Source of the DNA: Mesorhizobium sp. | Lineage (GTDB): Bacteria > Pseudomonadota > Alphaproteobacteria > Rhizobiales > Rhizobiaceae | Reading direction: 5' to 3' | Assembly: GCA_004020315.1 (NCBI GenBank) | Contig: SAQG01000002.1 | Location: 248,001-312,000 of the forward strand | DNA: 64,000 nucleotides | In this document: one piece after another, positions 25,628 to 33,570 of the stretch | Layout: the number at the start of each line of letters is the position of its first letter | Position numbering within the stretch: the first letter of the stretch is position 1 | Translations under genes and position numbers: made by a program | Notes under the pieces: model-generated | Databases searched by the model: none | What the model saw: the letters and a program-made list of their open reading frames with translations, nothing else | What the model was told of the DNA's origin: nothing

Positions 25628-26401
25628 ATGCGCAAGCTTCTCGTCATCGGCATCGGCGCCGGCAATCCCGACCACATGACCGTGCAGGCCATCGGCGGCT
25701 TGAACCGCGCCGACGTGTTGTTCATTCCCGATAAGGGCGCGAAGAAGAACGATCTCGCAGAACTGCGCCGCCAGATCTGCGACCGATTCGTCACCAATCC
25801 AAACTCGCGCCGCGTCGAATTCGAGGTGCCGGTGCGGGCCGAGCCAGCCCCCTCCTACCGCTCGACCGTCGATGACTGGCACGAGGCGATCGCCGCGATC
25901 TATGAAAGCCTGATCCGCGACGAGCTTTCGCGAGATGGCTGCGGCGCCTTCCTGATCTGGGGCGATCCCTCGCTCTACGACAGCGCACTGCGCATCCTGG
26001 AGCGTGTACGCATGAGAGGCAATGTCGAGTTCGAGCTCGAGGTGATCCCCGGCATCACTGCTGTCCAGGCGCTCGCCGCCAGTCATAAGATGGCGCTGAA
26101 CCGCATCGGCGATGCGGTTCAGATCACCACCGGCCGCCGGCTTACCGAGGAAGGGCTGCCCGAAAATGCCGGCAGCACCGTCGTCATGCTGGACGGCAAA
26201 TGCGCCTTCGACACGCTGGATGACAAGGACCTCGTCATCCACTGGGGCGCCTATCTCGGTACGCCCGACGAGATCCTCATTTCCGGCCGCCTCGGCGATG
26301 TCGGCGACAAGATCGTGAAGACTCGCGAAGAAGCCCGCCGGAAAAAGGGCTGGATCATGGACACTTATCTGCTGCGCAAGCCCGGCGAACCGGAGGAGTA
26401 G
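25628..26401 (+). CDS. cobF: precorrin-6A synthase (deacetylating)
   Basis: 257 residues. It methylates C-1 of precorrin-5 with S-adenosylmethionine and releases acetate, in the aerobic cobalamin pathway. The tetrapyrrole-methylase fold is recognisable from IGIGAGNPDHMTVQAI near the start, FLIWGDPSLYDSALRI in the middle and VIPGITAVQALAASHKMALN. The ATG at 25628 gives MRKLLVIG; the open frame upstream runs through the palindrome and is not credible. No other cob gene is in the window and no cobalamin riboswitch is evident upstream, so it is an isolated pathway gene. Confidence 0.92.
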   Translation: MRKLLVIGIGAGNPDHMTVQAIGGLNRADVLFIPDKGAKKNDLAELRRQICDRFVTNPNSRRVEFEVPVRAEPAPSYRSTVDDWHEAIAAIYESLIRDELSRDGCGAFLIWGDPSLYDSALRILERVRMRGNVEFELEVIPGITAVQALAASHKMALNRIGDAVQITTGRRLTEEGLPENAGSTVVMLDGKCAFDTLDDKDLVIHWGAYLGTPDEILISGRLGDVGDKIVKTREEARRKKGWIMDTYLLRKPGEPEE

Positions 26402-26428
26402 GCTCAGCCGGGACAGATTCCACCGACC

Positions 26429-26770
26429 TCACCCAGCATCGATCTCCGCCTGTAGTGCTTCCATATGCGTCGCTGCTGCGGAAGCGGCGGCCCGTTCGAT
26501 GGCGCGAAAGCGGCTGACCACCGCAAGTCCCACTGGTGTCAACTGCGCGCCGCCGCCTTTTTTCCCGCCGGTCTGCGCCGCGACCAGCGGCTTGCCGAAC
26601 ACCCGGTTCATGTCCTCGACCAGATCCCAGGCGTGTTTGTAGGACATTTCCATGCCGCGCGCCGCAGCCGAGATCGAGCCGAAGGCGGCGATCTGCTCCA
26701 GAAGCTCGATCTTGCCCGGCCCGATGCGCCCTTCTGGATCGAGATTTATCCGCAAGCTTAGCGACGGCAT
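26429..26770 (-). CDS. ModE-type winged-helix regulator (DNA-binding domain only)
   Basis: 113 residues. It matches the N-terminal LysR-like HTH of ModE (GPGKIELLEQIAAFGSISAAARGMEMSYKHAWDLVEDMNRVFGKPLV, then GGKKGGGAQLTPVG) and has no C-terminal molybdate-binding (MOP) domains. Such short proteins occur next to molybdate transporters and probably regulate them. The ATG at 26770 (GGAGGAG just upstream) is preferred to a GTG at 26788. It lies 91 bp beyond modC on the same strand, as the last gene of the block. The operator is probably the Mo-box at 29531. Confidence 0.88.
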   Translation of the reverse strand: MPSLSLRINLDPEGRIGPGKIELLEQIAAFGSISAAARGMEMSYKHAWDLVEDMNRVFGKPLVAAQTGGKKGGGAQLTPVGLAVVSRFRAIERAAASAAATHMEALQAEIDAG

Positions 26771-26860
26771 TCGCTCCTCCGCAGTCACGCCACATCCATC
26801 CTAGAAGCTCTCCAGCGATACCGCTATTCTAAAATGATATAGCGACAATCCTCCTGCCGG

Positions 26861-27973
26861 TCATCCATCCGCCTCGACAGGCAAGCCGGCGCTCATGTTC
26901 GCCGGGTCGAAGCTTACCGTCTTGATCACCGCGTAGACTTTTCGACCGAGCCGAAGTTTCAGCGTCTGTCGCGATTGCTCGGTGATCCGGGCAAGCACGG
27001 TTGCGCCATTGCAGTCTATGCCGATCTCGACCGTCGGCCCCTGCCCCGGCGCTATCGCCACGATCGTGCCCGGCAAGATGTTGAGCGCGCTGAGGCTCGT
27101 CGGCTGTTCGGTGGCGATCATCACATCGCGGGCACGGATGCGGATGCGCACCGGCGCGCCGACCGGCGTTGCCAGATGCGGCACGCGGATCTCGCCCGCC
27201 GCCGAGCCAAGCACGGTCATGCCAAAGACTTCGTCGTGACGCAGCACCGCGGTATCCAGCACCGCGCCGCCCTCGCCGCGCTCTTCCGCCGGCAACAGGT
27301 CGAGCCGCTGCATGATCGCCCCGGTTGGGCCGCAAGCAGCGACTTTGCCTTGCGCCAGCACAACGATGTCGCTTGCCAGCCGTGCCACCTCCGATACCGA
27401 ATGACTGACATAGACGATCGGGATTTTCGTCTCATCGCGCAGCCGCTCGATGTAAGGCAGGATTTCTGCCTTGCGAGCCTCGTCGAGCGAAGCCAGCGGC
27501 TCGTCCATCAACAACAATCTGGGACTGGCGAGCAGCGCCCGGCCGATCGCCACGCGCTGTTTCTCGCCGCCGGAAAGCTTTGCCGGCCGCCGGTCGAGCA
27601 AAGGGCCAATGCCGAGAAGGTCGACTACGGCATCGATGTCCGCATAGCGTTCGGCCGTCGGCGTGAACCAGCGGCCGTAGCGCAAATTGCTGGCCACGCT
27701 CATATGCGGAAACAGCCGCGCGTCCTGGAACACCATGCCGATGCGGCGCTTGTGCTTCTGCACGAACAGGCCCGCATCCGTATCGACCAGTACGCGGCCG
27801 TCGGCCTCGATCCGCCCCTTCTCGGGCCGGATCAATCCGGCAATCACGTTGATCAGCGTCGTCTTGCCGGAGCCCGAGGGCCCGAACAGCGCGGTCAGCC
27901 GCCCGGCGCTCCTGAAGCGGACGTCGAGTGCCAAATCGCCAAGCCGATGGCTGATGTCGACCACGACCGTCAT
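26861..27973 (-). CDS. modC: molybdate ABC transporter ATP-binding protein
   Basis: 370 residues. The ABC domain has Walker A GPSGSGKT, signature LSGGEKQRVAIGRALL, Walker B LLLMDEP and H-loop VSHS. The C-terminal 110 residues are a TOBE/MOP domain (VRIRIRARDVMIATEQPTSLSALNILPG), which binds molybdate-like oxyanions and identifies ModC. The start ATG 27973 overlaps the modB stop by 4 bp (ATGA). A longer open frame upstream is a shadow over modB. It powers import through ModB. Confidence 0.95.
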   Translation of the reverse strand: MTVVVDISHRLGDLALDVRFRSAGRLTALFGPSGSGKTTLINVIAGLIRPEKGRIEADGRVLVDTDAGLFVQKHKRRIGMVFQDARLFPHMSVASNLRYGRWFTPTAERYADIDAVVDLLGIGPLLDRRPAKLSGGEKQRVAIGRALLASPRLLLMDEPLASLDEARKAEILPYIERLRDETKIPIVYVSHSVSEVARLASDIVVLAQGKVAACGPTGAIMQRLDLLPAEERGEGGAVLDTAVLRHDEVFGMTVLGSAAGEIRVPHLATPVGAPVRIRIRARDVMIATEQPTSLSALNILPGTIVAIAPGQGPTVEIGIDCNGATVLARITEQSRQTLKLRLGRKVYAVIKTVSFDPANMSAGLPVEADG

Positions 27974-28674
27974 TCGATATCCATCCGCTTGCCGACGCGC
28001 CGCGCCAGCACTTCCGACGCGACAAGTGCTGCCATCGAGATGACGATCGAGATCAGCGTCAGCCTGAGCGCGCCGGCATCGCCGCCCGGCACCTGCGTAA
28101 ACGTGTAGATCGCCGACGGCAGCGTCTGCGTCTCGTTGGGGATATTGGAAACGAAAGTGATCGTTGCGCCGAATTCGCCCATCGCCTTGGCGAAAGACAA
28201 GATCGCGCCGGTAATCAGGCCGGGCAGGATCAGCGGCAGCGTGATCGTCCCGAACACCCACAGCGGATTGGCGCCAAGCGTCCCGGCCGCCGCCTCGATT
28301 CTGCCGTCGACCGCCTCGATCGACAGCCGGATCGCCCGCACCATCAGGGGAAAGCCCATGACAGCGCAAGCCAACGCGGCACCCGTCCAGCGAAAGGAAA
28401 AGACAATGCCGAAATGCTCGGCCAGAAACGCCCCGGCCGGGCCGCGCCTGCCGAAGGAGAGCAGCAGCAGATAGCCGATAACCACGGGCGGCAGGATCAA
28501 CGGCAGATGCACCAGCCCGTTGAGCAGCGTCTTGCCCCAGAATTGGCCGCGAGCAAGCACAAGCGCGATCAATATGCCGGGCGGCAGGCTGGCGATCATC
28601 GCCACCGTCGCCACCTTGATCGACAGACGGACCGCATTCCATTCGTCGGGAGTGAGGTCCAGCAACCAATTCAT
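27970..28674 (-). CDS. modB: molybdate ABC transporter permease
   Basis: 234 residues, starting MNWLLDLTPDEWNAVRLS, a typical ModB opening. It is multi-helix, with the permease EAA loop IEAAAGTLGANPLWVFGTITLPLILPGLITG that contacts ModC. It forms the inner-membrane channel for molybdate. It is 13 bp downstream of modA and overlaps modC by 4 bp; these are the middle and last steps of the modABC operon. The in-frame extension to 28809 is rejected because it runs into modA. Confidence 0.95.
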   Translation of the reverse strand: MNWLLDLTPDEWNAVRLSIKVATVAMIASLPPGILIALVLARGQFWGKTLLNGLVHLPLILPPVVIGYLLLLSFGRRGPAGAFLAEHFGIVFSFRWTGAALACAVMGFPLMVRAIRLSIEAVDGRIEAAAGTLGANPLWVFGTITLPLILPGLITGAILSFAKAMGEFGATITFVSNIPNETQTLPSAIYTFTQVPGGDAGALRLTLISIVISMAALVASEVLARRVGKRMDIE

Positions 28675-28687
28675 CTTTTGGTGTGCC

Positions 28688-29485
28688 TCAGTTGCTCGGC
28701 GTAAGGACCGTAAAACCTTGCGCCTTGAAGAGCTCGCCTGCCTTGGCGGATTGCAGGCATTCCAAAAATGCCGGCGCATCCTTGTCCTTGGAATCCGCCA
28801 TCTCGGCAACCGGGTAGACGATCGGCGGGTGCGAATCCTCCGGGAAGGTGCCGATCACCTTGACTCCGGGCTCGGCGTGCGCGTCGGTGGCGTAGACGAT
28901 GCCGAGCGCTGCCTCGCCTGATGAAACCAGCTTGAGTGCCGCGCGCACGTTCTCGGCCTGTGCCACCCTGCCTTCGATTGAGGACCAGACGCCGAGCGAT
29001 TCAAGTGCCGCCTTGCCATATTTGCCGGCCGGCACCGCTTTGAAATCGCCCATGGCAAGCCTTCCGTCGCCGATCAGCCCGGCAAGATCAAAACCCTTTT
29101 CGATCCTGGCTTCGACTGGCGAATCCTTCGGCGCCACCAGCACGATCTGGTTGCCGAGCAACTTCACTTCGGTATCCGGCTTGGTCAGCTTCTTGTCGGA
29201 CAGATAGTTCATCCAGTCGAGGTCGGCCGAGATGAAGACATCGGCTGGCGCGCCGCCCTCGATCTGCTTAGCCAATGCGGGGCTTGCCGCATAGGAAATG
29301 ACCGCCGCCTCGCCGACATCGGCCGCGCAGGCGGTGTTCACGGCATCCAGTGCGTTCTTCATGCTTGCCGCGGCGAAGACGATCAGTCTGTCATCGGCGT
29401 GGGCAACAGGCATGGCGGCGATCAACATCGTCGTGAGACCGCCAATGGCGGCCGCCTTCAATCCGAAACCCTTCCGCACCAGCAT
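28688..29485 (-). CDS. modA: molybdate ABC transporter substrate-binding protein
   Basis: 265 residues, with a signal peptide ending AHA before DDRLIVFAAASMKNALDAV. The FAAASM segment holds the serine that ligates the oxyanion in ModA; further binding-lobe motifs are YAASPALAKQIEGGAPADVFISAD and GEAALGIVYATDA. It captures molybdate (or tungstate) in the periplasm. The ATG at 29485 follows AGGAGAG. A Mo-box lies 46 bp upstream of the start, so it should be repressed when molybdate is plentiful. Confidence 0.96.
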   Translation of the reverse strand: MLVRKGFGLKAAAIGGLTTMLIAAMPVAHADDRLIVFAAASMKNALDAVNTACAADVGEAAVISYAASPALAKQIEGGAPADVFISADLDWMNYLSDKKLTKPDTEVKLLGNQIVLVAPKDSPVEARIEKGFDLAGLIGDGRLAMGDFKAVPAGKYGKAALESLGVWSSIEGRVAQAENVRAALKLVSSGEAALGIVYATDAHAEPGVKVIGTFPEDSHPPIVYPVAEMADSKDKDAPAFLECLQSAKAGELFKAQGFTVLTPSN

Positions 29486-29530
29486 GAAACTCTCCTGGGC
29501 TTGAAAATCCGATCGGCGCGAGCCAGCCAA

Positions 29531-29554
29531 TCGATATATTCACCTGAATATAAC
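29531..29554. promoter_or_regulatory. Mo-box (ModE-type operator) upstream of modA
   Basis: The core TATATTCA-CC-TGAATATA (29535-29552) is a perfect 8-bp inverted repeat in an otherwise GC-rich region, with flanks ATCGA and ACA. It resembles the ModE consensus half-sites (ATCG.TATA / TATA.CGAT). It sits 46 bp before the modA start, where it would overlap the promoter. Confidence 0.75.
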
Positions 29555-29694
29555 AAGGAAAGAGATTTTGCCAGACATAGGCCCGGACAATCGCCCAGAC
29601 ATTGGCCCGCCAATGGCATTGCGTGTTGCCGCCACCGCTCACGATAGATAGCAGTGGATACAGCGCGACGTGCAAAAAGCCCGATGCTTGCGGC

Positions 29695-30489
29695 TCACAC
29701 CGCGATCGGCGCCTTGATCGTCGCATCGGCGAGATAATTTTCCAGCCGGAAATCCTCGAAGCGGAAGGCAAAGAGGTCCTTCACCTCAGGATTGATCCAT
29801 AGCGTCGGCAGCGCCTTGGGCGTGCGCCGCAACTGTTCGCGCGCTTGCTCGAAATGGTTCGCGTAAAGATGCGCGTCGCCTAGCGTATGGACGAAATCGC
29901 CGGGCTTCAGCCCCGTCACCTGCGCCACCATCAGAGTGAGCAGCGCATAGGAAGCGATGTTGAACGGCACGCCGAGAAAGATATCGCCGGAACGCTGGTA
30001 GAGCTGGCAGGAAAGCCTGCCCTCCGAGACATAGAACTGGAACAGGCAATGACAGGGTGGCAGCGCCATGGCTTCCACTTCGGCCGGGTTCCACGCCGAA
30101 ACGATCAGTCTTCGGGAATTAGGATTCTTGCGTATCTCCTTCAAGAGATTGGCAATCTGGTCGATGGTGCCACCATGGCCGTCCGGCCAGGAGCGCCATT
30201 GCTTGCCATAGACCGGGCCGAGGTTGCCATTCTCATCGGCCCATTCATCCCAGATCGAGACGCCGTGCTCATTGAGGTATTTGATGTTGGTGTCGCCGGC
30301 CAGGAACCACAGAAGTTCATGCACGATCGACTTCAGGTGAAGCTTCTTGGTGGTGGTGACCGGAAAGCCGCGCGCAAGGTCGAAGCGCATCTGGTAGCCG
30401 AACACCGAGCGCGTTCCGGTGCCGGTGCGGTCACCGCGATCGGCGCCGTTTTCCAGCACGTGCTTCAAGAGGTCGAGATATTGGCGCAT
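29695..30489 (-). CDS. thyA: thymidylate synthase
   Basis: 264 residues, the same length as E. coli ThyA. It methylates dUMP to dTMP using methylene-tetrahydrofolate. Visible motifs: [43 protein letters not shown], the catalytic Cys C146 in ALPPCHC, and [23 protein letters not shown]. The ATG at 30489 (MRQYLDLL) matches the family start; a TTG ten codons upstream is unlikely. It is separated from folA by the mod, cobF and DUF4424 genes. Confidence 0.97.
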   Translation of the reverse strand: MRQYLDLLKHVLENGADRGDRTGTGTRSVFGYQMRFDLARGFPVTTTKKLHLKSIVHELLWFLAGDTNIKYLNEHGVSIWDEWADENGNLGPVYGKQWRSWPDGHGGTIDQIANLLKEIRKNPNSRRLIVSAWNPAEVEAMALPPCHCLFQFYVSEGRLSCQLYQRSGDIFLGVPFNIASYALLTLMVAQVTGLKPGDFVHTLGDAHLYANHFEQAREQLRRTPKALPTLWINPEVKDLFAFRFEDFRLENYLADATIKAPIAV

Positions 30490-30588
30490 CAGCTTCGGCT
30501 CGATTCGGGTTACCGGCAATCATAACCGACTGGCTGCCGGCCGAACATGTCAAAGTGCAGAATGTCCCGGCAAGCGACTACATCACGG

Positions 30589-30611
30589 GCTGGCGCGGAA
30601 ATCGCGCCAGC
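30589..30611. terminator. strong 9-bp hairpin downstream of the DUF2853 gene
   Basis: GCTGGCGCG and CGCGCCAGC are perfect arms around GAAAT. The hairpin follows the stop of the DUF2853 gene (minus strand) by 38 bp. No T-run follows, so termination would need Rho or be partial. Confidence 0.45.
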
Positions 30612-30648
30612 ATTCCGCCGATGCAGGATGCCTGATGCAGGATGATTG

Positions 30649-30960
30649 TCAGAGGCTGGCGAGCTTGCCCAGCTCCTTGGCGACCAGATAATAGAAGGTC
30701 ACGCGGCTCTTGGTGTTGTCGGCCTCCATCGCCTTGCAAGCCTTTTCGATGGCCGCGTCCGCCTTGCTGCCGTCGGCAACGCCGAGCTTCTTGGCAACCC
30801 AGTTGGCCTTGACGCGATCGAGTTCCTTGGGATCAGTGCAGGACACCAGCGAGGAATCCCGATTCCTGAGCGCAATGCCCAAATGCTTCACGATCTTGGC
30901 GACCGCGTCGGCATCTGCCGCGGCGTCGTACTTCTTCACGTCTGCGAGATAATCGGCCAT
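30649..30960 (-). CDS. DUF2853 family protein
   Basis: 103 residues from ATG 30960 (GAGGGG upstream). It begins MADYLADVKKYDAAADADAVAKIVKHLG, a helical DUF2853 protein with a conserved centre (RNRDSSLVSCTDPKELDRVKANWVAKKLG). It is soluble, with no export signal. The function is not known. Between it and the AAA ATPase gene at 31574 the 613-bp interval is occupied mainly by the tmRNA gene. Confidence 0.85.
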   Translation of the reverse strand: MADYLADVKKYDAAADADAVAKIVKHLGIALRNRDSSLVSCTDPKELDRVKANWVAKKLGVADGSKADAAIEKACKAMEADNTKSRVTFYYLVAKELGKLASL

Positions 30961-31149
30961 CAAAATTCCCCTCGTCAGCGCCACGGAATCCGGTCGATGA
31001 GGGCTGTGGCGCGCTGCCGCAAAGTGCGCTAATCGGTAACTCCTCACCGCCGCAAAGCTTCGGTTGAGACCGTTGACAAGTCAAGTCTTCCGCGATGCTG
31101 TTTGACACAGCGGACAAAGCATCATTGAGCCCTTTCATTTTCCACGATC

Positions 31150-31450
31150 GGTCCCTATATCTGTTTCGTCGGCTCGACCGACTATGGCAATAAACAGGCG
31201 ATGAAATAAGCCGTTCGGACCCGGGGGCGGTACCCGGCGCCTCCACCAAAAACCGCTCTGCGAAGAGCGGCTTTTGCTGGGGGCGAAATAGGATCGACGA
31301 AGGTGTAAAGATCGTACTTTTGCCCGGCATTGTACCACCGTTATCGGGCTAAACTTATAGTTGCCAACGACAACTATGCGGAAGCACGTCTCGCCGCGTA
31401 AGCGGTGCGATAGCTTCAATTCAAGCCCTAGTGGTTCGCACTTCTAGGCG
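31150..31450 (+). ncRNA. ssrA: permuted two-piece transfer-messenger RNA (alpha type)
   Basis: The gene is circularly permuted as in alphaproteobacteria. The acceptor piece comes first, with a T-arm (CCGGG-GGCGGTA-CCCGG) and the 3' end CGCCTCCACCA at 31238-31248. A processed spacer with a hairpin (CCGCTCT...AGAGCGG) follows, then the coding piece starting GGGGGCG at 31279. GGGGGCG pairs with CGCCTCC to form the 7-bp acceptor stem (one G-U). The tag frame at 31363-31401 reads GCC...TAA and encodes ANDNYAEARLAA. A -10-like CTATAT is at 31155-31160. The outer ends are approximate. It rescues stalled ribosomes and marks the product for ClpXP, with SspB (34376) as adaptor. Confidence 0.93.
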
Positions 31451-31573
31451 GGGTTCGGAGGTACCTGGCAACAGAAACCTCCACTTCTCCCCATCCCCTC
31501 GATACTGTGATGGCAGCAGACGCTGTCTTGCCGGCAAATGCGAGCGGCCGCATCCATCCAAAGAGGCTGAAAA

Positions 31574-32149
31574 ATGCAAAACGATTCCGATCGATTCTTC
31601 GTGCTGACCGGCGGTCCGGGTTCGGGCAAGACCACATTGATCGAAGCCTTGCGGTCGGCCGGCCTGGCCACCTCGCCCGAAGCCGGACGCGGCATCATCC
31701 GCGATCAGTTGGCGATAGGAGGGCCGGCCTTGCCCTGGCACGATCCGGCGCAGTTCGCCGAACTGATGCTGTCCTGGGAGCTGCGCTCCTATCGAGCCGC
31801 CCTCGAACAGAATGGTCCCGTCTTCTTCGATCGCGGCGTGCCGGACACTCTTGGTTACCTGCGCCTCACTGGCCTGCCGGTGCCCGACCACGTCAGGAAT
31901 GCCGCCCAACGTCTCCGCTACGCCAGTCATGTCTTCATCGCACCGCCATGGCCGGAGATTTTTCGGCAGGACAGCGAGCGAAAGCAGACCCTCGACGAGG
32001 CCGAACGCACCTATCATGCGCTGACCAGCATCTACACCGAATTGGGCTATGGGCTGGTCCCGTTGCCCTTGGCGCCGGTCGAAGCGCGACTGCGATTCGT
32101 CCTCGCAGGCTTGCAGCTTGAGCCCAGACACCGAAAAGGCCGGGAATGA
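31574..32149 (+). CDS. AAA family ATPase / NadR-like nucleotide kinase fold
   Basis: 191 residues. The Walker A motif GGPGSGKTT is at residues 13-21, with a Walker-B-like VFFDRG at about 75-80 and further kinase-like features (EAGRGIIRDQL). It looks like the AAA_28 / NadR-type P-loop family, many of which are small kinases of unknown substrate. The stop codon lies in the loop of a terminator. It stands alone between ssrA and the convergent Bcr/CflA gene. No adjacent gene indicates its target. Confidence 0.75.
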   Translation: MQNDSDRFFVLTGGPGSGKTTLIEALRSAGLATSPEAGRGIIRDQLAIGGPALPWHDPAQFAELMLSWELRSYRAALEQNGPVFFDRGVPDTLGYLRLTGLPVPDHVRNAAQRLRYASHVFIAPPWPEIFRQDSERKQTLDEAERTYHALTSIYTELGYGLVPLPLAPVEARLRFVLAGLQLEPRHRKGRE

Positions 32150-32159
32150 CCCGGCCTTT
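32134..32159. terminator. bidirectional rho-independent terminator
   Basis: GGCCGGG / CCCGGCC (32138-32144 and 32150-32156) around AATGA, with AAAA on the left and TTT on the right. It terminates the AAA ATPase gene on the plus strand, whose TGA is inside the loop, and the efflux gene on the minus strand. Confidence 0.85.
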
Positions 32160-32181
32160 CCCTGCTCTCGCTTGACAGGAT

Positions 32182-33387
32182 CTACTCTGCCGGCGCTTCG
32201 GCAACCTCCCGCCCACGGCCGAGCGTGACCTTGGCCAGCATGAAGGAGATCACAGCGCAAAGCGTGATACCGGCCACCATCGGCAGCGGCGTGCCGTCGA
32301 AGAACAAGCCGGCGACGCCCATGGCGACCGCACCGATGGCGAAGTGCAGCGTGCCCATCAGCGCCGAGGCCGTGCCGGCTATCGCGCCATGCTCCTCCAT
32401 GGCCAGCACCGAAGTCGTCGGGATCACCAGGCCGAGGAACCCGTAGCCGACGAACAGCAGCACCGCCATCACGTCGAGCCGGTCGACGCCGGACGCCATC
32501 ACCGCGAACAGCACCACCATCGTCGTCGCATAGCCGACCACCGCGACCCGCACCACCGGCCTTAGCCCGAACCGTTCGGACAGCAGCCCCGTCAACTGCG
32601 ACATGCCGATGAAGGCGACCGCGTTGATCGAGAAGAACACGCTGTAGACCGACGGCGACAGCCCGTAATGGTCGATCAGGATGAAGGACGAGCTCGACAG
32701 ATAAACGAAGAAGCTCGCGATCCCGAAGCCGCCGATAGACGCCAGGCCAAGGAAGTTGCGGTCGCCCATCAGGAAGCGATAGGCCGAGAGCGCGGTGCCG
32801 AACGAACTGCCCGCACGCGCCTCGACCGGCCGCGTCTCCTTGAGCGAGGTCGCCAGCAGGATGGTGGCGAGCACCGCCCCACCCGTTACCGTCCAGAACA
32901 CGGCACGCCAACCGAAATTCTCGATGATAACGCTACCGGTCAGCGGCGCCAGGATCGGCGACACCGAAAACACCAGCATCAAGAGCGACATCAGCTTGGC
33001 AGCGTCGGTGCCTGTGTGCAGGTCACGCACGATGGCGCGCGGCACCGCCATGCCTGCGCTGGCGCCGAGCCCTTGCAGGAAACGGAAGGCGATCAGCCAT
33101 TCGATCGAGGGTGCCAGCGCCGAGCCGATGCCGCCGACCATGAACAGTGCGAGGCCGCCATAGAGCGGCAGCTTGCGCCCGACCATGTCGGAGATCGGTC
33201 CGACGACGATCTGGCCAAAACCCATGGACAGAAAGAAGATCAGCAAGCTCATCTGCACGGCAGCGGTGCTGGCCTGCAGATCTGCGCCGATCGAAGGCAG
33301 TGCCGGAAGATACATGTCGATGGCAAACGGACCGATGGCTGTCAACAGGCCGAGCACGACCGCGATGCGGAGGAATTGGGGATTCAT
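32182..33387 (-). CDS. Bcr/CflA family multidrug efflux MFS transporter
   Basis: 401 residues with 12 predicted membrane helices. The start AVVLGLLTAIGPFAIDMYLPALPSIGADLQ is the signature of the Bcr/CflA (DHA1) drug:proton antiporters, and GFGQIVVGPISDMVGRKLPLYGG is the MFS loop 2-3 motif. It exports drugs or metabolites; the substrate is unknown. It is divergent from a TetR regulator, and its promoter carries an operator between -35 and -10, so it should be induced when the ligand displaces TetR. Confidence 0.93.
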   Translation of the reverse strand: MNPQFLRIAVVLGLLTAIGPFAIDMYLPALPSIGADLQASTAAVQMSLLIFFLSMGFGQIVVGPISDMVGRKLPLYGGLALFMVGGIGSALAPSIEWLIAFRFLQGLGASAGMAVPRAIVRDLHTGTDAAKLMSLLMLVFSVSPILAPLTGSVIIENFGWRAVFWTVTGGAVLATILLATSLKETRPVEARAGSSFGTALSAYRFLMGDRNFLGLASIGGFGIASFFVYLSSSSFILIDHYGLSPSVYSVFFSINAVAFIGMSQLTGLLSERFGLRPVVRVAVVGYATTMVVLFAVMASGVDRLDVMAVLLFVGYGFLGLVIPTTSVLAMEEHGAIAGTASALMGTLHFAIGAVAMGVAGLFFDGTPLPMVAGITLCAVISFMLAKVTLGRGREVAEAPAE

Positions 33388-33522
33388 GATAGCAGGCTTC
33401 TTTCAAATCTGTTTGCCGCCGCCGGCCGGCGTGTAATGCCCGGCGTGTAATGCAAGGACGTTCCATCCCATGAAATTCCGACTTCTTGTGCGGAGCGAAA
33501 TCTCTTTCGTGGTAAGTCCATA

Positions 33523-33551
33523 AATTTAGACAGCCTTGTCTAATCCGTCAA
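33523..33551 (-). promoter_or_regulatory. promoter of the Bcr/CflA exporter
   Basis: On the minus strand TTGACG (33551-33546), a 17-bp spacer and TAAATT (33528-33523). The TetR operator covers the spacer and the start of the -10, an ideal site for steric repression. Confidence 0.7.
33526..33543. promoter_or_regulatory. predicted TetR operator
   Basis: TTAGACA-GCCT-TGTCTAA, a perfect 7-bp inverted repeat with a 4-bp spacer, in the intergenic region between the divergent exporter and tetR genes. It lies between the -35 and -10 of the exporter promoter and overlaps the -35 of the tetR promoter, so one dimer could control both genes. Confidence 0.8.
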
Positions 33552-33563
33552 TCACCTCTATAT
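33535..33563 (+). promoter_or_regulatory. promoter of the TetR gene
   Basis: CTTGTC (33535-33540), 17-bp spacer, CTATAT (33558-33563): one mismatch from the rhizobial consensus CTTGAC-N17-CTATAT. The predicted start of transcription coincides with the A of the ATG at 33571, which has no ribosome binding site, so the mRNA is probably leaderless. Confidence 0.7.
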
Positions 33564-33570
33564 AGTTTTC

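Noticed and set aside
30617..30641. GATGCAGGATG tandem copies separated by CCT
   Set aside because: Two short direct copies in a gap; no array, no spacer pattern and no associated genes. Probably slippage.
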